The notes under the pieces: model-generated | Seen by the model: the letters and a program-made list of their open reading frames with translations, nothing else | Told to the model about the DNA's origin: nothing | Database searches by the model: none | Shown here: piece after piece, positions 32,528 through 41,312 of the stretch | Position numbering within the stretch: the stretch's first letter is position 1 | Layout of the letters: every line of letters starts with the position of its first letter | Made by a program: the position numbers and the translations under genes | NCBI GenBank assembly: GCA_937900135.1 | Contig: CALCDJ010000055.1 | Span: forward strand, 9,150-73,149 | Reading direction: 5' to 3' | Origin: an uncultured Blautia sp. | GTDB lineage: Bacteria > Bacillota > Clostridia > Lachnospirales > Lachnospiraceae | Length of the DNA stretch: 64,000 nucleotides

Positions 32528-33337
32528 TCATGCCCGATCCAGGGTATTCACCAGTTTTCCCTGTACCACAAACCTGGTCGATTCATTTCCAGTACAGGTA
32601 GACAGGGTGATGATCCGATCCTTGATGGTCAATTCCCCTGGTTCTGTGGCTATCTCTGAATAACTGACGATCTTCTTTAAGTATTCTTCAAATTCTTTTC
32701 CAGGCCCCTTAAACAACGTATAGGTATCGCTGTTTACCGGTGTGGTATATGCAGAAATGATCTCATAACGGTAATTCTTCTCCGGGGTAAGTATCCAGAA
32801 ATAACGGCTTTTTTCGTATGCCTTGGTATCCTTGGTGAAATCCTTCAGATTCCCAAACATGGAACCGTTTTTCATATTATGCCCATATACAAGGGTATTA
32901 CAGTCTGTAAAATCTCCCTTATTCTCATAGTCCACAAAGATCGTTCCAGCAAAATTATAATTTCCCTCATAAGTCGTATGGAGATATTCATCGTTATTCG
33001 CCCCCTGCACCACCGGATAACTGACGCCATCCAGGGCTTCGATATAGATCCAGCCCACCACATCCTCATTTACTTCTTTTAAGGCAGCAAAATCCACCTC
33101 CAAAGGAGGAATCAGTGGTTTCTCTTCTTCTTCCGCTTCCTCTGAAGCATCCGGCTCCCGGTTCGTCACTGCCATCTGCTGGATCTCATTGTATTCATCG
33201 GTACCCTTCTTGTATTCTGTATAAATATGATAGAGATTGTATGCAGCATAACAAAAAACCCCAATCGATACAATGAGGATCAGAGTCAGTAGAAGATCTC
33301 CGATTCTGCTTTTCTTTTTATTTCTGTTTTTAGCCAT
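32528..33337 (-). CDS. srtB: Class B sortase
   Basis: Membrane transpeptidase, 269 residues from ATG 33337 (SD AAAAGGAG). N-terminal basic region, one TM helix (about 13-33), an acidic stalk (about 60-75), then the sortase barrel with catalytic His in YGHNM, Cys in LSTCTG and Arg in STRFVV. The extra N-terminal helices and VVGWIYI-type start are those of class B. No obvious sorting-signal substrate gene lies next to it, so it may be a housekeeping sortase of this lineage. Confidence 0.92.
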   Translation of the reverse strand: MAKNRNKKKSRIGDLLLTLILIVSIGVFCYAAYNLYHIYTEYKKGTDEYNEIQQMAVTNREPDASEEAEEEEKPLIPPLEVDFAALKEVNEDVVGWIYIEALDGVSYPVVQGANNDEYLHTTYEGNYNFAGTIFVDYENKGDFTDCNTLVYGHNMKNGSMFGNLKDFTKDTKAYEKSRYFWILTPEKNYRYEIISAYTTPVNSDTYTLFKGPGKEFEEYLKKIVSYSEIATEPGELTIKDRIITLSTCTGNESTRFVVQGKLVNTLDRA

Positions 33338-33356
33338 AATCACACTCCTTTTCTCT

Positions 33357-33385
33357 ATTATAATAATCACGCTTCAATCTGGCAA
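33357..33385 (-). promoter_or_regulatory. Sigma-A promoter of srtB
   Basis: TTGCCA (33385-33380), 17-bp spacer, TATAAT (33362-33357) on the minus strand, 19 bases before the ATG. The divergent pfp gene has a TATAAT at 33481-33486 with a poor -35. Confidence 0.75.
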
Positions 33386-33517
33386 GAAGTAAATTCCCTG
33401 TTACGATCTCCTGCATTTGCAGCTGCAGCTCCCCTCATTCTTCTGACCCAATAGCGGTAGCCAACCTTCCCTCTCCATGTTATAATGGATTCAGCAAACT
33501 CATCAGGAGGTATTTTT

Positions 33518-34747
33518 ATGACAAAGAAAAATCTGATTGTGGGACAGTCCGGAGGACCTACCGCAGTGATCAACAGTACCCTTTATGGCGTGGTATCCGA
33601 AGGTCTCTCCCATCCGGACACCATCCAGCATGTATATGGAATGGTCAATGGCATCGAAGGATTTTTGAACGGAACGATCCTTGATTTTCAAAAAGAACTT
33701 CCGGGAGACACCCTGAAAGCCCTTACCCATACACCGGGAGCATATCTTGGCTCCTGCCGCTATAAACTGCCGGAATCCCTGGAAGATCCCGTTTATCCTC
33801 TTCTGTTCCAGAAATTCGAAGAATTAAACATTGGCTGGTTTTTCTATATTGGAGGAAACGATTCCATGGATACCGTCAGTAAACTTTCCCGTTACGCGGC
33901 TATGACAGGAAGCGATATCCGGGTGATCGGAGAACCGAAGACCATCGACAACGATCTTGTCCACACAGATCACACGCCAGGCTTTGGAAGCGCTGCCAGA
34001 TATGTAGCGTCTACCGTCCGTGAGATTATTCTGGACGCCAATGTTTATGAAAAAAAATCTGTCACCATCGTGGAGATCATGGGACGTCATGCCGGATGGC
34101 TCACCGGAGCCGCTGCCCTTGCCCGTAAATATGAAGGAGATAATCCATTGCTGATCTATCTTCCTGAAGTTGCTTTTGACCAGGAAGCCTTTTTGAAAAA
34201 AGTGGAAGAAGCCTTTACCCACAACTGTAACGTGATCGTATGCGTTTCCGAAGGCATCCATGATGACAAAGGCACTTTTATCTGCGAATATGACAGTTCT
34301 GTGGGAACCGATTCCTTTGGGCACAAGATGCTTGCCGGCTGCGGCAAATATCTGGAAAATCTGGTGCGAAACCGTCTTGGCGTCAAAGCCCGCTCTGTGG
34401 AATTAAACGTCAGCCAGCGTTGTTCCGCTTCCATGATCTCAGCCACAGATCAACAGGAAGCCATTGCTGCAGGGGTCTTCGGCGTTCAGGCTGCGCTTCA
34501 TGGCGAAACTGGAAAAATGATTTCCTTTATCCGGGAAGAAGACGAACATGGTTACCGCATCCGCTGCGGACTGGAGGATGTGAATCAGATCTGCAATGCA
34601 GAAAAACCAGTTCCCAGAGAATGGATCACTGAAGATGGTTCTGATGTAACAGAAGCATTTATCCGCTATGCCTCTCCGCTAATTCGGGGAAGCATTACCG
34701 TTCCCATGGGAGAAGACGGACTTCCTGCCTTTGTATATCGAAAATAA
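33518..34747 (+). CDS. pfp: 6-phosphofructokinase, predicted pyrophosphate-dependent
   Basis: Glycolytic phosphofructokinase, 409 residues. Key positions: GGND (Asp where ATP enzymes have Gly in GGDG) and PKTIDND (Lys where ATP enzymes have Gly). This Asp/Lys pair is the established signature of PPi-dependent enzymes. MGRHAGW and the fructose-6-P loops are also present. I chose ATG 33518 (SD AGGAGG at 33505-33510) over the upstream in-frame ATG. Monocistronic with a strong terminator. Confidence 0.88.
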   Translation: MTKKNLIVGQSGGPTAVINSTLYGVVSEGLSHPDTIQHVYGMVNGIEGFLNGTILDFQKELPGDTLKALTHTPGAYLGSCRYKLPESLEDPVYPLLFQKFEELNIGWFFYIGGNDSMDTVSKLSRYAAMTGSDIRVIGEPKTIDNDLVHTDHTPGFGSAARYVASTVREIILDANVYEKKSVTIVEIMGRHAGWLTGAAALARKYEGDNPLLIYLPEVAFDQEAFLKKVEEAFTHNCNVIVCVSEGIHDDKGTFICEYDSSVGTDSFGHKMLAGCGKYLENLVRNRLGVKARSVELNVSQRCSASMISATDQQEAIAAGVFGVQAALHGETGKMISFIREEDEHGYRIRCGLEDVNQICNAEKPVPREWITEDGSDVTEAFIRYASPLIRGSITVPMGEDGLPAFVYRK

Positions 34748-34754
34748 ATCCCAC

Positions 34755-34789
34755 AAAAAAGAACAGCGGTATTACCGCTGTTCTTTTTT
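34755..34789. terminator. Bidirectional terminator between pfp and the NCS2 permease
   Basis: AGAACAGCGGT / ACCGCTGTTCT stem (34760-34770 and 34774-34784) with a 3-base loop, flanked by A-run and T-run, so it can serve both convergent genes. Confidence 0.9.
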
Positions 34790-36160
34790 GTTCTTTAACA
34801 ATTCACGAATCCTTCTTTTTTTTTCTTCTTCCTGTTTTCTTTCAACCCTTGCTTTTGGAAGGATTATGTTAAGAACCACTGCGATCAGAGTTGCCAGCAC
34901 TACCGGAGATTTTCCAAAGATCATGGTGACCCATTCCGGAAAAGTGGAAAGAGCTGCAGTCGCCTGAGAAACTCCCACGCCAAGCGCTGCTGCCAGACCA
35001 ACGATGGAAGAATTCCGATAATCCATTTCTGCAGAAGCCACCAGTTTCATACCGGTCATGGCAATGGAAGCAAAGACAGACACGGTAGCGCCTCCTAATA
35101 CACACTGAGGAATGGTAGTCAGAAGCGCAGAAAACTTCGGCATAATACCTGCTGCTCCAAGGATCACTGCTGCCAGACCCAACACCCACCGGTTAATGAC
35201 CTTTGTGGTTGTCACGATTCCCACATTCTGGCTGTATGTTGCGGTGGGAAGTCCTCCAAAAAACGCTCCTGCCACATTGGATAAACCATAAGCCACAATT
35301 CCGCTCTGAAGCTCCCGATCTTTGGGTGTACGATCCATAGCTCCAATCGTTGTAGCAGAATAATCTCCAATGGCCTGAATGGAATTGATAGCAAAGAGGA
35401 TTCCAATAGCCACACAGGAGGAGATCTCAAATTCCACGCCAAAATGCAGGAATTTGGGCATCTGTATCATACCCGCATTTCCAACACTGGTCAGATCGAC
35501 CATCCCAAATGGAATAGACAAAAGATAGCCCGCTGCAATTCCGATCAAAATGGAAGACAGCTTCCAGATTCCTTTTCCAAAATGATTTAATCCGGTCACG
35601 ACTGCCAGTGTAAAAAACGCTACCAGCCAATTTTCCCAGGAACCATAATTCTCACTGCCCACTCCACCGGCCATATAATTGATAGCCGTGGGATACAGGG
35701 AAAGTCCAATGGTGAATACAACGGTACCTGTGATCAACGGTGGAAAGAACACACGGATTTTCTTTATAAAAAGTCCCATAATCACTGCTACTACACCGCC
35801 AACAATCTGCGCCCCGAAAATCACCCCGATTCCATATCCCTGGGCAATCGCCTGCATACTGGGAACATAAGCGAAACTTACTCCCATGATCATAGGAAGA
35901 CCGGAACCGATCGCAAACGGCAATTTTCTTCCAATGGGAAAAAGCTGGATCAATGTGGAAAGAGCTGCTACCACCAGCGCCGCCTGAATCAATATCACCT
36001 GATCTTCGTTGGATAACCCGCCATTGGGCGCCGCTCCTGCTACAATGATCGCCGGTGTCACACAGCCAACGATCATAGCCACCACATGCTGCAAAGCAAG
36101 AGGAACCGCTTCCCCGATCCGCGGGAGCCCATCCAGTTCAAAAATGCTTCCTTTTTTCAT
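34772..36160 (-). CDS. NCS2-family nucleobase permease (xanthine/uracil type)
   Basis: 462-residue transporter with about 14 TM segments. N-terminal LALQHVVAMIVGCVTPAIIVAG carries the conserved QH of the nucleobase-ascorbate family; the central ATYSQNVGIV motif and the two half-helices are typical. Cluster position suggests a xanthine/purine substrate (PbuX-like), but uracil cannot be excluded. No purine riboswitch is seen in the leader. A candidate promoter with an embedded palindrome lies upstream. Confidence 0.88.
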   Translation of the reverse strand: MKKGSIFELDGLPRIGEAVPLALQHVVAMIVGCVTPAIIVAGAAPNGGLSNEDQVILIQAALVVAALSTLIQLFPIGRKLPFAIGSGLPMIMGVSFAYVPSMQAIAQGYGIGVIFGAQIVGGVVAVIMGLFIKKIRVFFPPLITGTVVFTIGLSLYPTAINYMAGGVGSENYGSWENWLVAFFTLAVVTGLNHFGKGIWKLSSILIGIAAGYLLSIPFGMVDLTSVGNAGMIQMPKFLHFGVEFEISSCVAIGILFAINSIQAIGDYSATTIGAMDRTPKDRELQSGIVAYGLSNVAGAFFGGLPTATYSQNVGIVTTTKVINRWVLGLAAVILGAAGIMPKFSALLTTIPQCVLGGATVSVFASIAMTGMKLVASAEMDYRNSSIVGLAAALGVGVSQATAALSTFPEWVTMIFGKSPVVLATLIAVVLNIILPKARVERKQEEEKKRRIRELLKNKKEQR

Positions 36161-36233
36161 AATTGCCTCCCAATTCTTTTGTTTTTACCTGTCTGGAAAA
36201 AATGCTTCCTTTTACAGTTTTTTGGCTGATATC

Positions 36234-36262
36234 AGTATAGCAAATTTGCAAAACAAAAACAA
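36234..36262 (-). promoter_or_regulatory. Promoter of the NCS2 permease with GCAAATTTGC palindrome
   Basis: TTGTTT, 17-bp spacer and TATACT on the minus strand; the perfect 10-bp palindrome GCAAATTTGC (36240-36249) fills part of the spacer and ends next to the -10, a place where a repressor would block RNA polymerase. Confidence 0.5.
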
Positions 36263-36327
36263 TTAGGTAGCCTAAAAATTTGTTTGAAAATACGCACAAG
36301 ATTTCCTTACAAAATTTGTTTATTTTT

Positions 36328-38058
36328 TCATGTAATCAATTCAAAAGTATGATACAGGTCTACTCTGCCATACCCCCACTCCGGATTTGGATAAGAAACT
36401 TCTTCCTCCCGGATCGCTCCTCTTTGGAGATAGTTTTTCGCACTATTTCCCGTAAAGAATGGTTCATTCTGTCGTATGATCGCCCATTCAAACAAAAGCG
36501 CTGCAATTCCCGCGGTCTGCGCTGCCGAAAGGCTGGTTCCGGAAGCAGTTCCGTATCCGCCTGAAAGAAGGGGAACCCGTATTTCTACTCCTGGAACAGC
36601 AAAATTCGGTTTCACTCCTTCGCTTGGCGTAAACCCGCGGCTTGCCTGAAGATACAAGCTGTTGTCTTTTGCCTGATATGCCGTTGCCGTCATTCCGCCA
36701 GAGGCATCCCCTGGAGATGTGATAGTATAAAAGGGATCTGACTGGAGAAAAAACGTATCTTCTGAAATCAATCCCTGCACCGGCAGCCACAGAAAAAAAC
36801 GGGAATGGTTGCTACCATTGCCCTGTACCTGAATCTTCCATATCCCTGCTGCCGGATGGAAAAAACGGAAATATACAAGCGTATTTCCTGACTGTCGTTC
36901 AATGGGAATATAATTTACCAGCACTTTTGTTTCCACAAAGACAAAAGACAGCTCCTGGGTACCTGAACGAAGATCCGAACTGATCTTTAAGACCTCACCC
37001 GTTGGAGACTGCACCGAAAGTTCATAGCTTTCCGGAGATTCTCCCCAGAATTCCATGGTAAAGCCTTCTTCCTTTTCCCCGATGCGAAGTTCTACAGTTT
37101 CCATTGGATATCTGGTCTCCAGGGTTCCCTGATAATGGTGGCGGGCTGCCCCCTCATTTCCCGCCGCCACGGAAACTGCATTCTGGCTGAATCCCGCCAC
37201 ACTGTCTATAAACTGGCTTAATGGACTGAGTCCCTGATGAGAGCCCTGGCTGGTTCCCAACCCCAGACAGATGGATAGGGGCATCTGCAGCTTTTCCGCA
37301 AAACGCATGGCAAAAGCAATGGCAAGCATCATATCGTCTTCCTGATACACTTCTGCATCAGCCGGATATAAATAAAACTCCCTCAGATATTGTTTCGCCG
37401 GTTTTAACTTGATCACAATCAGGCTGGCCTCTGGCGCTGCGCCGGAAAAATTCTCCTCCGGAACCGTATTTCCAGCGGCTGTTGCCGCCAACATGGTGCC
37501 ATGACCATTGGTGTCCGTAGACGGAACCAGAGAAAGAGGGTTCTCCGATTCCAGCGCTTCGTCAATCTCATTCTTCGTATACAATTTTCCAAAAGGAACT
37601 TCCTCTGACTGTTTTCCCGGAACCGTTTGATCCCAGATGCACTGGATCTTGCTCCCATTCGAGGTTTTAAACACAGGATTTTCGTAATCCACCCCGGAAT
37701 CAATAATTGCCACGGCCGTTCCCTGCCCCCGTAATTTCAGATACGGATGGTTGTGAAGTTTTGTCACACCGGAAGTGTTCAGACTTTCCAGATCCATGTG
37801 CGTGTAACACTTCGGTATGGAATTATAAGAAAAACTGGTAATCTCCATATCCGGCTGTGTCTCGGAGGGCACGTAAAGAACTGCGAACAGATCATCTATG
37901 ATCTGAAAGGTTCCGCCTGATACATAATCCACAGGGCCATGCACATTCTGATCATATCTCACAATAAAATTCTTAAAATTTTCATTTTGCGCCGGAACCG
38001 GTTCAAAGTTTTCCTGCTGCATCCATAATTCCGGTTCATAATCCTCCACTCTCAGCAT
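36328..38058 (-). CDS. S8 subtilisin-like protease, Csp germination type
   Basis: 576-residue subtilase of the clostridial Csp kind, which activates the cortex hydrolase pro-SleC in germination. N-terminal prodomain (about 1-95), then triad Asp in IIDSGVDY, His in NGHGTMLA, Ser in GTSLSAAQ, with the long beta-rich insertion (about 300-460) typical of Csp proteins. The triad is complete, so this is an active CspB-like rather than a CspC-like pseudoprotease. No signal peptide, as expected for a spore protein. The next gene downstream in the array region (imm1) lies 73 bases upstream; its terminator is not evident. Confidence 0.85.
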   Translation of the reverse strand: MLRVEDYEPELWMQQENFEPVPAQNENFKNFIVRYDQNVHGPVDYVSGGTFQIIDDLFAVLYVPSETQPDMEITSFSYNSIPKCYTHMDLESLNTSGVTKLHNHPYLKLRGQGTAVAIIDSGVDYENPVFKTSNGSKIQCIWDQTVPGKQSEEVPFGKLYTKNEIDEALESENPLSLVPSTDTNGHGTMLAATAAGNTVPEENFSGAAPEASLIVIKLKPAKQYLREFYLYPADAEVYQEDDMMLAIAFAMRFAEKLQMPLSICLGLGTSQGSHQGLSPLSQFIDSVAGFSQNAVSVAAGNEGAARHHYQGTLETRYPMETVELRIGEKEEGFTMEFWGESPESYELSVQSPTGEVLKISSDLRSGTQELSFVFVETKVLVNYIPIERQSGNTLVYFRFFHPAAGIWKIQVQGNGSNHSRFFLWLPVQGLISEDTFFLQSDPFYTITSPGDASGGMTATAYQAKDNSLYLQASRGFTPSEGVKPNFAVPGVEIRVPLLSGGYGTASGTSLSAAQTAGIAALLFEWAIIRQNEPFFTGNSAKNYLQRGAIREEEVSYPNPEWGYGRVDLYHTFELIT

Positions 38059-38131
38059 TGCTCTGTCCTTTCATGCATATTCCTTACAGCTTATGAAAGG
38101 CTGGTGTGGATATGACAAATGACAGCGGAAA

Positions 38132-38674
38132 TTATTTCTTCTTCCAGTCCCGCATCCGTACTTCTTCCAGTTCTACGTTCCATTCCTTCATTTTTTCACG
38201 GAAGTAACTCTCTTCATACCCCGGTTCATAAATCTCATCCTTATATAATGCAAAATGAAAACTGAACATGGTCATGGAGAGGGGATGATGTCTCCAGTAA
38301 TCGATGGGGTTCTTGTTCTGCGCTTTTTCCACAGGATACACCGAGAAAAATACCACATATCCTTTTTCATGCCCACGAGAAACTGGAATCAAATGCTCTT
38401 CCAGCCTCCTGATTGCGAATTCTTCCCAGGTATAATACCTTTCCTTTCCAAAGCCATAGATGGTACAACCCTTTTCGTCCATGATTAAAGTTCTCCTAAA
38501 CAAAAATGTTAGATACATAAGTACCATCATAGGAATTATAGTCGGCACAATTACAAAGACCATAATTCCAATACTATCAGCATCAAAATAATAGTATCCT
38601 GCACATATAACGGTAAGTATTGTAATTATCCAACACTCTGCTTTGTCTCCCTTTGTTACTGTATGGATCACCAT
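38132..38674 (-). CDS. Candidate immunity protein, copy 1 (two-helix membrane protein)
   Basis: 180-residue paralogue of the genes at 40067 and 40713. MVIHTVTK, two TM helices (about 15-60, sequence unlike the other copies), then a conserved beta-rich cytoplasmic domain (RTLIMDEKGCTIYGFGKERY onward) ending in RMRDWKKK. The C-terminal domain is nearly identical to copy 3. The domain looks PH-like by strand pattern (inference). Start is the ATG inside GGGAGGTGGAAGT; the upstream ATG lies in the SD. It follows the amidase gene, away from the other two copies. Confidence 0.75.
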   Translation of the reverse strand: MVIHTVTKGDKAECWIITILTVICAGYYYFDADSIGIMVFVIVPTIIPMMVLMYLTFLFRRTLIMDEKGCTIYGFGKERYYTWEEFAIRRLEEHLIPVSRGHEKGYVVFFSVYPVEKAQNKNPIDYWRHHPLSMTMFSFHFALYKDEIYEPGYEESYFREKMKEWNVELEEVRMRDWKKK

Positions 38675-38806
38675 ACTTCCACCTCCCATGTTCGTATAAG
38701 TTTCCTCTTTTGTTTCAGATTCCTTCTATTATATTAATACATGACACAGGCATTTTATTGCATTCGTAATGACTTTATTTTTACCGTTTTCTGTCACGCC
38801 TTCTCT

Positions 38807-39568
38807 TTATTCGGAAAATGTATGTTCCCTCATATGAACCGCCACTGCTTTCCAGGTATTCTCTCCGCAGATCCCATCTGGAATCAGCCGCACATGCTTT
38901 TGAAAGGTTTCCAATGCCTGCTCTGTTTCTTTTCCGAAACTCCCATCTATCTTCGTCTGCAGAAATGCCTGAAGCACAGATACGGCGCTTCCACTGCATC
39001 CTCTGGAAATCTCTGGAAGGGAAATGGTGAAAGGTTCTGTCTGATCTGCCTTTTGTTTGGATTCATCCATACCATCTGTCCCCTCCCCCTTTCTTAATGC
39101 GTTCTGGAATCTGGTCCAGTCTCCCCGCGCTCGGATTGCAGAAGGACAGTTTTTCCCACAGACGTCATAATGCTGTACCACTCGGTCTGCCGGAATTCCC
39201 AGTTCTTTCATCAGCTTTTGACAGATCTGAACAGTGTTTTGAAAAGCGCTTTCATAATCGCAGCCTTTCTGTACACACATCTCGATTCCTACGGAATTCC
39301 GGTTGTTTACAATCCCAAACAGCCTTCCCCCATAATCCACACCTACATGCCAGGCTCCACGGGAAAAAGGCAGTGCCTGGTATGCTTCTTTGTCATCCAC
39401 ATAAACATGCGCCGACATTCCATGGAAATTCCCATCGTGCTGGGCTCTTGCATGACTTCTGGCATCCGCCCCTGCATGGTAGTTGTCTGTATTATGTACC
39501 ACAAGGTATATCGGCTTCTGGCCTGCATAACTGTTCTTATCAGAAATATATGTTTGATCAAGCTTCAT
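38807..39568 (-). CDS. N-acetylmuramoyl-L-alanine amidase (PGRP type) with peptidoglycan-binding domain
   Basis: 253-residue endolysin-like enzyme. Amidase_2/PGRP domain: VVHNTDN (zinc His), HGMSAHVYVDD, GIEMC, and QHYDVCGKNCPSAI (zinc His, Cys). Linker about 160-185, then a PG_binding_1 domain (about 190-250: GSAVSVLQAFLQTKIDGSFGKET). No signal peptide, so export needs the holin. Its ATG overlaps the holin stop by 11 bases with SD AGAGGAGG; the holin-endolysin pair is typical of prophages and of holin-dependent secretion. Confidence 0.9.
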   Translation of the reverse strand: MKLDQTYISDKNSYAGQKPIYLVVHNTDNYHAGADARSHARAQHDGNFHGMSAHVYVDDKEAYQALPFSRGAWHVGVDYGGRLFGIVNNRNSVGIEMCVQKGCDYESAFQNTVQICQKLMKELGIPADRVVQHYDVCGKNCPSAIRARGDWTRFQNALRKGEGTDGMDESKQKADQTEPFTISLPEISRGCSGSAVSVLQAFLQTKIDGSFGKETEQALETFQKHVRLIPDGICGENTWKAVAVHMREHTFSE

Positions 39569-39992
39569 TGTTCTTTTCCTCCTCTGCCCCATCTTTCAGG
39601 ATATTGATCGCTTTTTTCAGCCCAACAGGCAGGGGCAGTCCCATCAGACCTGCATTTTCCACAATGGACAACGCCTCATTGGCAATAAACCCGATACAGA
39701 CTGCATTCCTGAGATACTCTGTCCCCATCAGGGCATCCAGTCTTGCAGCAATCAACACATAAAACAAGGTCATTGCTTTCCGGCATAAGCCCTTCCACCC
39801 CGCCCGGCTTTCCAGTGCGCCATTGGAAGATTTCGGGCTTTTTCCAAACACTGCCGGAAGAAGTATCCCTCCGGTCAGCCAATCGATTCCCATAAACAAC
39901 ATCAGCGTCTGCAAACACAGATCCCAGCCTCCGAAGAGGGAAGCAACAGCGCTTCCTGTAAGGCCAATCCATATCATCTCATTATTTTTCAT
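39558..39992 (-). CDS. Phage-lysis/toxin-secretion holin (TcdE-like family)
   Basis: 144-residue membrane protein with three to four hydrophobic segments (about 8-45, 70-90, 95-125), matching the Holin_4/Cph1 family that includes TcdE of C. difficile. MGIDWLTGGI and KSSNGALESRAGWKGLCRKA are the family core. Ends with charged EEEKNNEA. It forms a coupled pair with the amidase and lies in the array between immunity copies 2 and 1. No phage structural genes are nearby. Confidence 0.88.
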   Translation of the reverse strand: MKNNEMIWIGLTGSAVASLFGGWDLCLQTLMLFMGIDWLTGGILLPAVFGKSPKSSNGALESRAGWKGLCRKAMTLFYVLIAARLDALMGTEYLRNAVCIGFIANEALSIVENAGLMGLPLPVGLKKAINILKDGAEEEKNNEA

Positions 39993-40027
39993 CGGTATTT
40001 CACCTTCTTTCCTTTAAAAAAGGGTAC

Positions 40028-40056
40028 AAAAAGAGCGGCCGGCAAACCAGCCGCTC
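40028..40056 (-). terminator. Terminator after immunity copy 2
   Basis: GAGCGGCTGG / CCGGCCGCTC stem (40056-40047 with 40042-40033), TTTG loop, then five T on the minus strand. It separates toxin-imm3-imm2 from holin-amidase-imm1, and no new promoter is visible before the holin, so the latter depends on read-through. Confidence 0.8.
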
Positions 40057-40066
40057 CCATCTGTGC

Positions 40067-40609
40067 TTATTTCTTCTTCCAGTCCCGCATCCGTACTTCT
40101 TCCAGTTCTACGTTCCATTCCTTCATTTTTTCACGGAAGTAACTCTCTTCATACCCCGGTTCATAAATCTCGTCCTCACTTAATGCAAAATGAAAGCTGA
40201 ACATGGTCATGGAGAGGGGATGGTGTCTCCAGTAATAAATGGGATTCTTGTTCTGCGCTTTTTCCACCGGATACACCGAGAAAAATACTACATATGCTTT
40301 TTCCTTTCCATGTGGAGGAGTGTCAATCAAATGTTCTTCCAATCTTCTGATTGCGAATTCTTCCCAGGTATAATACCTTTCCTTTCCAAAACCATAGATG
40401 GTACAACCCTTTTCGTCCATGATCAGAGTGCGACATAATATAAGGTATGCATATGCGCTCACTACAATCGTTAACACCATAATTCCAATTCCGGCAAAGG
40501 GGAAAAATTCTTTCCCCACCCTATGATAGCAGTATCCTATGCCGATAGCCATGATCACACCGATAAAAAACATAATTTTATCCATCTTTGTCACTGTATG
40601 GATCACCAT
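40067..40609 (-). CDS. Candidate immunity protein, copy 2
   Basis: 180-residue paralogue. TM part close to copy 3 (shared FFIGVIMAI and GKEFFPFAGIG) but with many substitutions; cytoplasmic domain conserved, though it reads HLIDTPPHGKEKA where copies 1 and 3 have the PVSRGH segment. Same 5' flank (ATGGGAGGTGGAAAT) as copy 3. Directly upstream lies the fossil of the toxin 3' end. Immunity role is inferred from position after the toxin gene and from membrane topology. Confidence 0.72.
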   Translation of the reverse strand: MVIHTVTKMDKIMFFIGVIMAIGIGYCYHRVGKEFFPFAGIGIMVLTIVVSAYAYLILCRTLIMDEKGCTIYGFGKERYYTWEEFAIRRLEEHLIDTPPHGKEKAYVVFFSVYPVEKAQNKNPIYYWRHHPLSMTMFSFHFALSEDEIYEPGYEESYFREKMKEWNVELEEVRMRDWKKK

Positions 40610-40703
40610 ATTTCCACCTCCCATGTTCGTATAAGTTTCCCCTTTTGTTTCAGATCCGGTTATCTGAAATTAATAAAAATATCCTTTCAGGTATACGGGC
40701 TCC
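40610..40703 (-). repeat. Fossil of the toxin 3' end plus immunity 5' flank (copy of 41253-41346)
   Basis: 94 bp that match 41253-41346 at 89 positions by eye. The part 40702-40670 still reads EPVYLKGYFY-stop, the last residues of the toxin. The two copies are offset by 643 bp, the length of one imm gene plus tail. The break lies at GCTCC, present both in the toxin tail and just after the imm stop codons. Confidence 0.85.
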
Positions 40704-40712
40704 CCTCTGTGC

Positions 40713-41252
40713 TTATTTCTTCTTCCAGTCCCGCATCCGTACTTCCTCCATTTCTACGTTCCATTCCTTCATTTTTTCACGGAAGTAACTCTCTTCATTC
40801 CCCGGCTCATAAATCTCATCCTTATATAATGCAAAATGAAAACTGAACATGGTCATGGAGAGGGGATGATGTCTCCAGTAATCAATGGGATTCTTGTTCT
40901 GCGCTTTTTCCACCGGATACACCGAGAAAAATACCACATATCCTTTTTTATGTCCTCGTGAAACCGGAATCCAATGTTCTTCCAACCGCCTGATTGCGAA
41001 TTCTTCCCAGGTATAATACCTTTCTTTTCCAAAGAAACGGATGGTACAGCCCTTTTCGTCCATGATCAAAGTGCGGAATAACATAATACAATAATATGCA
41101 AACACTATAATCATGAACAGCATCATTCCAATTCCGGCAAAAGGGAAAAATTCTTTCCCAACCTCATGAAGTCCACATCCTGTGACGATAGCCATGATCA
41201 CACCGATAAAAAACCATAATTTATCTCCCTTTGTTACTGTATGGATCACCAT
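40713..41252 (-). CDS. Candidate immunity protein, copy 3 (next to toxin)
   Basis: 179-residue paralogue, immediately downstream (60 bases) of the YD-repeat toxin stop, the classical place for a cognate immunity gene. Two TM helices (about 12-33 and 42-63), then the conserved domain; differences from copy 1 there are few (CTIRFFG for CTIYGFG, HWI for HLI, GNEES for GYEES). Basic WKKK end. No homology to a named immunity family is known to me. Confidence 0.75.
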   Translation of the reverse strand: MVIHTVTKGDKLWFFIGVIMAIVTGCGLHEVGKEFFPFAGIGMMLFMIIVFAYYCIMLFRTLIMDEKGCTIRFFGKERYYTWEEFAIRRLEEHWIPVSRGHKKGYVVFFSVYPVEKAQNKNPIDYWRHHPLSMTMFSFHFALYKDEIYEPGNEESYFREKMKEWNVEMEEVRMRDWKKK

Positions 41253-41312
41253 ATTTCCACCTCCCATGTTCGTATAAGTTTCCCCTTTTGTTTCAAATCC
41301 GATTATCTGAAG

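Noticed and set aside
36161..36327. Purine riboswitch before the NCS2 permease
   Set aside because: The conserved junction sequences of the purine aptamer were not found in the leader; only a promoter-like region and a palindrome are visible.
38807..39992. Holin-amidase pair as part of a complete prophage
   Set aside because: No capsid, tail, portal, terminase or integrase genes lie in the window around it; the pair is embedded between immunity paralogues instead.
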